Made by a program: the position numbers and the translations under genes. This document shows positions 48,201 to 59,219 of a stretch of 64,000 nucleotides of DNA, in pieces. The DNA is from Brachypodium distachyon (Eukaryota > Streptophyta > Magnoliopsida > Poales > Poaceae). Position 1 is the stretch's first letter; every line of letters begins with the position of its first letter. The stretch lies in NCBI RefSeq assembly GCF_000005505.3, contig NC_016134.3:44048650-44112649 (forward strand), read 5' to 3'. A model generated the notes under the pieces. It ran no database searches. It worked only from the letters and a program-made list of their open reading frames with translations, and was not told the origin of the DNA.

Positions 48201-51200
48201 CATGCATGTGCACCATTTCTGTGGTTGCACTTTACATTTTTTTCCTTTGTCTAGGAGTGGTAGCATGTCCTTATTGTTATAAATAGAGCTTCAGGTATTG
48301 TACAGACCAAAGGGCAACTATATAGTACAAAGAGACTTGGATTACAAGTCAATCTGCTAGAGCCTAGAAACCTAAACCGATATGAAACATACAATTGAGA
48401 CCTAGAACAATATGAAACTGTAATGCCCTTAACACTTGTACTATGTTTCATCTGTCCTGTCACTTATTTGCTTCATTCATTTTTCCTGCACAAAAACCAC
48501 GGCACCACACATTTCTGTTTTTACATATAGTGTGTGAAACTGTATTTTCTAATTTGTTCTTTAGTCCTTGTCCATGCTTATCTTAATTGTTTTCTTACTG
48601 TTGGCTCAGCAACTGTAAATTACTAAATTACTCCAGCTTCCATGAAAATACTCCGCTCTTTTCTTTTGGCGATCATTTGTCTGTATGTAAGTGGGCTGCT
48701 CCCAAAAAAGTTACACAGATACAGCTCTGTATACCAGTTCTTGCCTTTTTTTTTTACTGTATGCTAGTTCTTAAACTCTATCCAGTATAGCTACTATGTG
48801 TTTTTTTGGTTACAGTTGGTAATTCAATCAAAACCATGTCAAGCTTCAAATATTAGTTTTTCTGTTTTTTCTTCGGGGGCTTTTGACACCCAGCTGTTGT
48901 GGGTAATACAATGCTTGAATATGTTATCTTGATGGTGCAGGATCATTTGCCGAGGAGGATGTTGGAAGGCATGGTGTAGCATTAGCAGTAGGTTCTGCTA
49001 ATGCAAGCCGTGGTTTGGAGGTCGCAGTTGCAAATCTTCAAGAATATTGTAATGGTCAGTTTTCTTCCCTTCAACTTTGCTTAGCTGTTCTTTTGGCATG
49101 TACTTATGAGATCTTATCATATGTTCAGAACTGGAGAATAGATTGTTATCTCGGTTTGATGCTGCATCACAGAGACGGGAGTTGTCTACAATGGCAGAAT
49201 GTGCGAAAATTTTGTCGCAGGTGTGTACTCTTTGCAAGAGATACTGAACTTATTTTAATGCTCAGTTTGGTTGATTGAAGGAGAAATGGAGAATGCCTTT
49301 TTCATACTATTGTGATCGACCATTCGCAAGATTAGCATAATCATCACTCGTTTGAAACTCTTGAGTTGATATTTCTCATAAGTATAGAATTATAACCCGC
49401 ACGAAAGAAATATAAAATGGGTGCTGTCAGGCTAACATGTTTGTATGACTAGCACACTACCTGTGCGTTGCTAGGAAAAAGAATATAATACATGTTGAAA
49501 GAGAATGTTGTATTATGGTTTGAGATCAAATAATCCACACCCACTTATGTCTCAATGTTTTGTGTCTAATCGTATGGTGATGCCATCCAAAGGTGATGGA
49601 CTGCCGCCACTGATTGAGATCTTTATAGGAGTAAAGATAAAGATGATGGGATCACCTGTATGCAGGAAGAAATAAGGAAAGATTGTGTTTGACTTGTTCA
49701 GTTCAAGCTTATCTTATAACCCAGCTTTATCGGGCTGTAGCTCAGGCAGCTTGCTGATTAGATATGCCCTAAAGATGTCTGGATGAAAGTAACTTGTGAG
49801 CCTCTGCAAACTTACCTGCTTATAATCATCTCTAAATCATGATAACTTCTTAGTCAAGTCAGCCTACCACCTGAGGATCCACATGGCAAAGATGGTGGCA
49901 GACAATGCTGAGAGTTCCCCCTCCTATCACATGCATACGGGGTGGATGGCCCCATGGGATACTGATATGCTAACAAAATATAAAGTAAACTGTTGGAGGT
50001 TACCTAAAATGAGGGCTGTCGAGGGGTGGAGCTTCATTGGCAAAGGATAAAACATAGTATTTGGTGTGCGGCATGCTGGCAAAAAAAAGGGGGCTCTTAA
50101 TCGCTTCTGGACGTGTCCCTATGTGGTCCTAACATGGCAGCCAACGTCTGCTAATGCAGGTGTCGATTTCGTTGCTCCATTGGTGCACACACCATCTCAC
50201 CGAGAGCTGCAAAATGTGCTGCTCAACTGGTTCAGCATTATGAATATGCATGAAATGCGCATAGCTCACGGTGCTTCATCAAATGGGGATTGCACAAAAC
50301 GATGCCAGGGAGAATGCTAAGATGGAGGAACCAAGTTCCATTTTGGCTCGAACCTTGTGCTAGTAGAGGCATGGTAAAACCTGAAGCAGCCATCCGTTCT
50401 GTCACAGCCACGCCAGAAGGAGCAACCATCGCCTCCTGGCGATGGCTGGTTGAGAGCAAATGCAGATGGTGCTTTCTTGGCATCTCAACCTGTGGGCCGC
50501 TGGTCCTTATGGATCACAATGGCAGCTTTCGTGGAGCCTGCCACCCCCCACCTGCCGTACCGATCCTGAGGGTGCCGGAGTGCTAGCCTGCAGGAGAGCA
50601 GCCAAGTCGCAAAGGAAATTGGCGTGTCCAAGCTGGTGATAGAGACGGGTAGTACAAGTGTAGCAGGGAAGCTTTTGTTGTCAGGAGGTGCAGGACAGAT
50701 CAGTCTATGGACGCTTATTGAGGAAATCAAGTCCAAGCTCTGGAGCTTGGAAGAATTTCAAGTCGCGGCAGTGCGTGTTCTGCTAACGAAGTTGGTCATA
50801 GTCTAGCAAAAGCCGGTTGGTTATATCATCCTCCGAGTTGTATCGTAAACTTATTGAATCATGATTTTACCTGTGACGATGCTCCCAAAAATAAATAAAT
50901 AACATGCAAGTGGTAACTTATTTAGTTCTTTTTGGAAAGTAGCTTAAGCTTATTGAGTTGAGCCTGAAAATAAGCTGGCTCTTTGACCCCTGCTCATGTT
51001 TGTTTTCCTGATAGTTGAGCAGGCAATAGTCTAAACTGGGAATGCAGTATTTATTATTCAAGATTTACTTGATTTACATTTTTTCCTGCTACATTGAATG
51101 CAGTTCAATCGGGGAACCAGTGCCATGCAACACTATGTTGCAACACGACCAATGTTCATTGATGTGGAGATTATGAACACTGATATTCAAGTTGTTCTTG

Positions 51201-54200
51201 GTGATGAGGGTCCACAAGCTGATTCAAGTTATATTGCAGAGGGTCTCTCTATGCTGTACAAGGAAATTGCTGGTATTTAGAAGTTGTACTCTAACAGTTA
51301 CTGTTTATAAGATGTACTTCCATGATATTTTTATGGTAATCTGACTTTCCCATTGCTGCTTCAGATACTGTAAGGAAAGAGGCAACTACAATAATGGCTG
51401 TCTTTCCTTCTCCAAACGAGGTCATGTCTATTCTTGTGCAGGTATGTTTTACTAATAAGTGTTCTCTGTGTGAGTGAATTGTTTATCTTATTGAGAAAGT
51501 AAGACTAATGAACTCTCCTTTTCAGCGAGTGTTAGAACAAAGGGTCACAACAATTCTTGATAGACTTCTGATAAGGCCCTCTCTTGCTAGCTTGCCTCCT
51601 ATTGAAGAAGGTGGCCTTTTACATGTAAGCATTGTGCACACTATCACTTCCAAATTGTATCATTATGCCAATCATTAACTGAAGCATGAGATCTTGTTCC
51701 TTAAAAAGAATCAATTGTAATGGCAAATGCAGTATCTAAGAGTGCTGGCAGTAGCATACGACAAGACAAAAGAACTTGCCAAGGAGTTGCAGTCCATTGG
51801 TTGTGGGGATTTGGATATTGAAGGTATATTGTATTTATCATCGTTCCCTACTATATATTCATCTTGAACAATATGCTGTTCCCTTGCTTTGTAGTGAAAT
51901 ATTGTACCCTCCGATCCTAAATTCTTGTCGTTGTTTTAGTTCAAATTTGCACTAAAACAACGAAAAGAATTGAGGATCAGAGGTAGTACCCTTTATCCTT
52001 GTTTCCGTCTTAATTGTTTTGGATCAAGTTCCATTTTTCCGGAACGACTCTGCTCCATATAAATATTTATGATTTTATTTTGGAGCCCTGGTTCACCCTT
52101 AATCTGCCCAAATGAAAACTATAGCTATGATAACAGGTATATTATAGTACCTACTGTATCTTACATCATCATTATTGAATTTTTTTAGAAAAATATTTAG
52201 AGAAATGATTTCCACCAGAAAGCCCCAGGTACTGGAGAGCTTGACAATTAGATACTTAGCATTGTTCTTGAAGTAAAATTAATGTCACATGTAGTATAAT
52301 GAACAATTGCTGCTAGTATCATTGGTCCATTCTGGTGCCCTATAATATATTAAACTCATAAATGTTAATTCAATGTTCGCCATAATGTTGTATTTTTTTT
52401 TATTTTAGGTCTCACTGAATCCATATATGTTTCCCACAAAGATGAGTACACGGAATTTGAGCAAGCATCACTCAGACAGTTATATCAAGCAAAGGTTATA
52501 TTTTTTGCATTTGTAGAATGTAATGTTTTCAAGTATCATATTTTGTAACATTAATCCACTTTGTAGATGGCTGAATTGAGAGCTGATGCCAAGCAGCAAT
52601 CTGAATCGACTGGCTCAATTGGACGTGCAAAGGGAACATCTTTGACCACCTCACCACAGCAGCAGTTATCAGTTACTGTAGTGACTGAATATGTTCGCTG
52701 GAATGAGGAAGCAATATCGAGATGCACACTGTTGTTTTCCCAGGTTGAACATTTTTTTTTAGCTATTCGCACCCTGTTCATTAGTTGTGCATCTGTTGAG
52801 AGATACCTTGTTTAAGGCTTCACTCACAGTTGTTCAACAACATTCTTTTCTTCTACAAAATGAGATCCATGCATTTATTTTCTCGCATGTACGTATGCTA
52901 TTCTTCTCACAAGACTAAATTATATTGTTATCTTTTACAGCCTACCACTGTGGCAGCTAATGTAAGATCCATATTTGCATGCTTGCTTGATCAAGTAAGT
53001 AAGGAACTATGGGCCATACTAACATATGACAGTCTTAGAAGTACCATGCTCTTCTAATGACACTGTTGTTTTGTTATATAGGTAAGCCAATATTTAACTG
53101 AAGGGCTTGACCGTGCTAGAGAGAGTCTAAATGAGGCTGCAGCTCAGCGGGATAGATTTGTCATTGGGACAAGTGTTAGTAGAAGGGTTGCGGCGGCTGC
53201 TGCTTCTGCTGTATGTCTGCTTTCCATCCTTTAATCTACTTCTAAATGCTAGCAGTGAGGCACATTTGGTTATGAACATTTATGCGTGAATGGAAGAGTT
53301 AGCTAGATTTGAAATATTTGCAGGCAGAGGCAGCAGCAGCTGCTGGTGAGAGTAGCTTTAGATCCTTCATGATCGCCGTGCAGCGTTGTGCCAGTAGTGT
53401 AGCTATTCTTCAGCAGGTAATATGTTCAGACAATTGCTTAACATGCAACCTAGGTTACAAGGCAATGAACCATGTTGATTTTGCCCTTCTCCTGTGTAGT
53501 TCTTCTCAAATACCATATCACGTCTCCTGCTGCCTGTTGATGGTGCTCATCCATCTGCTTGTGAAGATATGGGATCCGCAGTATCTGTTGTTGAGGCTGC
53601 TGCTCACAAAGGACTGTTACAATGTATTGATACCGTCATGTGTGAGGTATGCACCTTCTCTTTTCCCTTTCTTATCTAAAATGAACTTATGGGGTGGTGG
53701 GAATTATCAGTACTGTGTGAACAAATAGTGGACTGTAATTCATGTGCTCCTTAAACTATTGAATCAACAAAGTAGGGAACCGTAGATAATGGTATTTCAA
53801 ACTTATCACATATATGTGTTGTTATGAACTTGCTTGTGTAGCTCTGAGGACTTGAGGAGTAATGGTAGGGTCCACCTTGATCAGTCAGCCATGCACCTGG
53901 CACCTGCCAGGGCTCTGAACCCTAGTTAAGGGAGGGAGAATGGATAGCTTTATTTTTTTGGTGCTTGATGAAAATAGCTGGCAGTGCCTAGCCTTATAAG
54001 TTGGCATATTCAGAATGGAAACAAGTAACTAATCCATATATAAGAATCTAGTAAGGCAACGTATCCAGTGCAAACCTTCATTCGGTGCAAACTATTCACG
54101 TGGAGTCATGGACCATTGGATCTAAAACGCACGGTGCAGATCAAAGGTAGGAATCAAAACACCCACTCAAACACGTTTTTCACATAAATTTGCAATGGTC

Positions 54201-57200
54201 CACTTGGATAGTTTGCACTGGATACGTCGCCTCTAATTAAATCAAAAATTTGCATCTTGCCTAAAAGGACTATTAGAATGCATTGATACCATCATGTGTG
54301 AGGCTATCTTCTCTGTTCCGTTTTCTTATGTAAAATAGATTATGGGAAGCATCTAAAAAAAATAGACTCGTAGTTATCAGTACCATGGACAAACAAATAA
54401 GGAAGCATCTAAAAATAAATAATGAAGGAAAGTAACTGGCACACTAAAATTTCTAGATAATTAACTTGTTGAACCGACAACAGAAGGGTACTATTTCCCT
54501 GTTAACTTTAGGTTGGGGCTTATTAGTCCATTGCTCCATATATGAACACATTAATTATCTGTTTTTTGCCTGTTAGATGTTAACTTGATAAATGAATGAA
54601 TCACAGTTTTTAGTGTCACTGGGTATTCTTCATCATTGTTTCTAATTCATAATAAGCATAATGTTTCTGGCTTTGCTTCGCAGGTTGAAAGATTGTTGTC
54701 TTCAGAACAGAAGGCTACAGATTATCGGTCGCCAGATGATGGAGCTGCACCAGATCATCGGCCAACAAATGCTTGCATAAGGTGCTCATTTGTCTGTAAT
54801 GTTTAACATTGTCCAAGATGACGAAATTAACTAATGTATGTTGTTTTGATTTAGAATTGTAGCATACCTCTCTCGTGTTCTTGAGGTTGCATTCAGTGCC
54901 CTAGAAGGTCTCAACAAACAGTCCTTTTTGACTGAACTGGTACGTGAACAAATAGTAATTCTTGACTTCAAATCAATTGGTTTTTTATTTTGTGTACATG
55001 TACATGCAAATTCACAAGTCCATGAAAACGTCACAAGAACATTCTTCACCAAACAACACACCAGATTGCACGCACAAACAGAAAATATCATACACCAAAC
55101 AGCACACATCTCGCTTTTCTCTTCTCCTAGCGTGCTGCTTCTGCTCCAGGAGTAGCCACCGTCATGATGTGGTGACGCACAGACGGCTGCAGAGGCTTCC
55201 GCCATCTCCATATGATTGTTGGCTAAGGCGAGGGCGACGCCTAGCAAACCATGTGCATGCATATTCAATACTCCCTCCGTTCCTAAATACTTGTTGCTGT
55301 TTTAGTGCAAACTTGAACTAAAACAGCGACAAGTATTTAGGAACGGAGGGAGTATTCCTTAGCACAATGATGCTGCTATGTGTCTTCAAATCTGTTTATG
55401 TCATGTTTGATTAGGATGAAGAGTCTCTTAACAATGTAACCTGTTTAACACTGCTTGTTGTACTAGTCATCACATAAAATTACATAAATTTTTTAGGATA
55501 GCAACCTACACAGGTTCTTTTTACAAGCACACCTGAGACGGCTAGTGCAAGCACTGTACTGTAACTTATAATTTATTATAGTAGGCAAACACATGTGTGT
55601 ACCATTAGCATTTCTGTTGCATCAGTACCGGTGATGGTTACATCTATCTATCTATCTGATCCTTTATGCTTACACTTGCACAATATGTGCCATAAATAAC
55701 TGAGCTGTGCCTTCAGGGAAACCGCTTGCACAAGGGTCTACTTACTCATTGGCAAAAGTTCACATTTAGTCCCAGGTACTCTTCTGTCATTAAAATAGAT
55801 CAATTTGTGCATGTCCGTCTTTTGGTTTTTTATTCATGATGACACTGTCTACTATCTAACCTGATTAACACCACCACTTAACCCTCAATACTAGTATTGA
55901 ATATTTCTTTAGATCATGCTTGATGTCAGATCAAGAATTGGTGTGTTGCGAGCCGTTGCCAACCTACATAGTTACATGAGCAATCTCCTCTCCAACAAGG
56001 GACACAACAATCAGCAGCAGCAGCAGCACAAGAGTTGGCGATGATTACCCACTGCCACATCTTCTTGTCCTGCTGCAGCTGCCACGTCTTCTCTCCCTTC
56101 CTCACCCTCCCACTGTTGACTCCTCAACTGACAAGGTTGATTCCTTGCCGACCACGGCCTAGGGCCAAAGCGCGGAAGGCCTCTGCTACCATCATCTGGA
56201 GACTGCTAATCTGCCTTTTTGAACACCGTCAAGAAGGCCTGTCTCCAATCAATCTCACCAGTTAGATTAAATTTCACCAAAGCTACACATTTGATGGCTA
56301 AACTAGAGGGGGGCTACAAACTTGGGAGTCATTTCGCAAAACTACAGGCTTAGGATGGAAAACGAAAAGAAACCCCACCACATTAAACTGAACAAATTCT
56401 GACAAGGTGGGCCCGTGTGTGGGTGACATTGCTATACTTGGTTACTTTGTTAGATCCTGTTAACTTGATCCAAATCTTTTATGTGAAATGCAATCTTAAA
56501 TCTGTTATTTTATTATGATAGTTTTGCCATCATATATGTAGGCAAATAATAAATAATGATATAAATTTAGCAGGCAAATAGCAGCTCAGTACATAAACTT
56601 ATGTGGCATATTATTTGCTTGAAAAGAAATTTATCTATTTGCCTCTAACTGACTAGTAAATTACTTGTTAACTACTCTTCTAGAGCTGCATGGGGACACC
56701 TCATGCATATTGACTAGTTATATGTTGTATGGATAAAGATAAAGGCATGCCTTCATGCCCTCATGTATGCTTTGATATATTTTTATTGAGGCATCTTAGA
56801 CTTTTTGCTGACTACTCGTTCACTGCCAAGGCTGGTGAATACAAAGCTGTTCGTCTTGGTAGAGGCTGACTGCAGTCAAATGCTTAATTTTTTTTTGTAG
56901 TGGTGGCCTACGGTTGAAACGTGACATTACTGAATATGGCGAATTTGTTCGTAGCTTCAGTGCCCCCTCCATAGATGAGAAATTTGAACTGCTTGGAATG
57001 TAAGCGTGCCTCTCTGTAGTTCTTTTTCTCCTTATGGTTGACTGGTTGTCTAAATTCGTTCTAACATTTCCTTGTATTATGTGTTGGCAGCGTGGCAAAT
57101 GTCTTCATTGTTGCTCCTGAAAGTCTAGCATCCTTGTTTGAAGGAACCCCCAGCATCCGGAAGGATGCCTTACGGTAGTTCACCTGCATAGCAAATACAA

Positions 57201-57337
57201 TGAGACATCTCTCTTATACCGCCTTTTGTTGATATTGTGACTAAAGTTGGTATCTGAATTACAGGTTCATTCAACTCAGAGATGATTACAAGACGGCAAA
57301 AATCGCCTCAATGCTTAACAATATCATGTCTGAATAA
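45232..57337 (+). CDS. SEC10: Exocyst complex component SEC10
   Basis: This is a complete 806-residue exocyst subunit in 24 exons: 45232-45294, 45398-45595, 45710-45784, 47731-47832, 47946-47996, 48081-48186, 48941-49054, 49129-49220, 51104-51272, 51365-51441, 51526-51624, 51733-51823, 52409-52494, 52567-52743, 52941-52994, 53082-53210, 53324-53416, 53500-53646, 54684-54781, 54855-54939, 55717-55775, 56901-56999, 57091-57174, 57265-57337. All junctions are GT-AG, the phases agree and the summed length is a multiple of three. Recognisable blocks include [20 protein letters not shown], then [20 protein letters not shown], then [20 protein letters not shown], and the end [16 protein letters not shown]. 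Known for the family: SEC10 is a helical-rod subunit of the octameric exocyst that tethers Golgi-derived vesicles to the plasma membrane. In plants it serves polar growth, cell-plate formation and wall delivery. Introns 3, 8, 18, 20 and 21 are long, and 8, 12, 18 and 20 hold transposon or duplicated sequence. Confidence 0.95.
49449..49475 (-). mobile_element. Helitron-like 3' terminus in SEC10 intron 8
   Basis: In reverse complement it reads CCTAGCAACGCACAGGTAGT, then GTGCTAG before T. This resembles the terminus at 28105, with a degenerate hairpin and a CTAG end. It may mark the left border of foreign DNA that fills most of this intron. Confidence 0.4.
50290..50895 (+). pseudogene. RNase H-like (RVT_3-type) retroelement fragment in SEC10 intron 8
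   Basis: Scattered frames give [11 protein letters not shown], then [20 protein letters not shown] and [21 protein letters not shown] shifted frame gives [12 protein letters not shown]. This order matches the RNase H-like domain found at the end of plant LINEs and in free-standing RVT_3 proteins. Stops and frameshifts interrupt it. It ends close to an A-rich stretch (aaaaataaataaataa, about 50887). Confidence 0.65.
51907..51986. mobile_element. Stowaway MITE in SEC10 intron 12
   Basis: An 80-bp hairpin with ends CCCTCCGATCCTAAATTCTT and its imperfect complement, TA on both sides, and the loop region tttagttcaaatttgcacta. Confidence 0.85.
54055..54231. mobile_element. MITE with GGCRACGTATCCAGTGCAAAC ends, SEC10 intron 18
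   Basis: The terminal inverted repeats are ggcaacgtatccagtgcaaa on the left and the complement of ttgcactggatacgtcgcc on the right. Imperfect 8-9 base flanks (tctagtaa / tctaatta) suggest a Mutator- or hAT-like origin. There is no coding capacity. Confidence 0.75.
54262..54400 (+). repeat. Duplicated tail of SEC10 exon 18 plus start of intron 18
   Basis: The segment parallels 53606-53727: aaaggactattagaatgcat against aaaggactgttacaatgtat, then gataccatcatgtgtgag, followed by similar intron sequence through ttatcagtac. At the donor position the copy reads GAG, GC instead of GAG, GT. It lacks the exon's acceptor side and is not used in the reading frame. Confidence 0.8.
55271..55352. mobile_element. 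Stowaway MITE in SEC10 intron 20
   Basis: An 82-bp, almost perfect palindrome starting CTCCCTCCGTTCCTAAATAC with TA at both ends. It is nearly identical in layout to the element at 6400. Confidence 0.93.
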
Positions 57338-58294
57338 ATGTGACACTTGAAGAAGCATGATGTTTGAGCAGCAGATGCGCTTTTCTGCTGCAAGCAAGTG
57401 GTGCAATGCTACGAAATGCTTCAGGATCCTCCCAAATGATTTTGTCCATCAACTTCAGCTTGTATAGCAGAACTTTTAGTATTATGTTAATTCTTTGGGT
57501 TCCCTTTGTTCATTTCTTTCTTTCCTTCTGGTTTGCTGAATTGAGTTGTACATGTGGTATGGTTCTATGAACTCATTGTAGTCAACCGAATATCTACTAC
57601 AGTAGCATTAGTTAATTTCCAAAATTGTATGCTTTTTGCGAAATAGCATTTGTGAGGAGGTATATTAGTGCTGTCATCGAAGCTCCAATATATCCTTTAT
57701 TGTCGAAGTTCCAGCATTTAAGAAAACTGGAAGAACGAAAAAGGATCAGATCTATTGAGACATCTCTAAAACAGACGGCATAGCAGAGGTTTTTTTTTCT
57801 GCTACTTGAGGTATTGATTTTCGAACACTTGGTTTCTGATACGGTGGAAGTGCTGCTCTCATTTTGCCACTGTAAAAATAATAATCTATGCTTGCGGTCA
57901 AGGTGGAATCAGCACAATTGTTAGTGTGGAAGTGCTGCTCTCATTTTGCCATTTGGAGTGTCTTTTTGAGGCCTAATAAGTAAAACGTGCGTGCTATGTT
58001 GGGATCTCTCGGAACGACCTGCTTTCTTTTTCTGACATGATATTTGATTGCACAATTTCTTTGTAGGTTCATGAGCTATCACTTACACATCTTCGGACTT
58101 TCTTGGGGATATTCCGGAGGTACACCTGCTCATTTATTTTTCTTAAAAACATAAATATTGTACAAACAATAAGAACATCATAGACCAACTCAGACATGTA
58201 AAACAAAACTACCAAGAACCCATCTTCCAAACTACTGTATTTCTCTGCTTCAAGTTAGCAGATTACTCTGTTGCAACATGACTCCTGACGTTTC
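57338..58294. other. SEC10 3' UTR and spacer to the WAK pseudogene
   Basis: The SEC10 3' UTR probably extends to about 57.6 kb. The phrase gtggaagtgctgctctcatt occurs twice (about 57844 and 57928), a short local duplication. No coding signal is seen. Confidence 0.45.
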
Positions 58295-59219
58295 TTAAAT
58301 CATCTGGAACATGCACCTTGGGTGCTTCGAGGCCTTCGAGTGTGCTATCTCCACTTGTCTCATGGTTGGTCGCTGCTCACCTCTCAATTTTACACATGAA
58401 GCAGCGAGAGCAGCTACCTGTTCGGTTGTACCACCCCCCTCCTTCACGACCTGGGGATCAAGTATTTCAACTAAATTTCCTTCTTCAAACAGCTTAACAA
58501 ACTGTACAACAAGCCCATCACCTTCGGCAGACTCATATGTAGTTGGTACCTTCCTAGTAAGCAGTTCAACAAGAATGACTCCAAAGCTATACACATCACT
58601 CTTTTCTGTCAGTCGTCCCGTGTAATAGTATGTAGGATCGAAATATCCTCTTGTTCCTTGCACCGCTGTTATTATCGTTCTTTGATCTACATGCTTGTAC
58701 CTTGAAGTCCCAAAGCCTGAGACCTTTGCTGTCATGGCCTCGTCAAGAAGTATGTTGGGGGACTTGAGATCTCTATGTATTATGCGGACTGAAATAGCAG
58801 AGTGAAGGCAGGCAAGAGCTCTGACTATCTCAGTTGCAATCCTTAGTCTTTCTGTCCAAGGTATCAGCCTGGGCGGTTCTTTGTGCAGATAATCACCAAG
58901 GGTTCTGTTGGAAATGAACTCATAGGCCAAGAAAGGGACTTCTGACTCAAGGCAACATCCAAAAAGCTTTACGATATTCCTATGGTTAATCTGTGAGAGC
59001 ATTGCGACTTCATTTATGAACTCATCAATTTCTTTTTCAACCACAATATTTGACTTCTTGATAGCCACAACATGTAGGCCTGACAAAATCCCTTTATACA
59101 CCGGAACTTGCCCTCCCTCATCAACCTCCTGCCCTCCCTCACCAAGCTTTTGAGTTTCATCAAAATTGTTGGTGGCTTTCTCTAGCTCCTCTAGAGAAAT
59201 GATCACCCTCTCTGCAATG

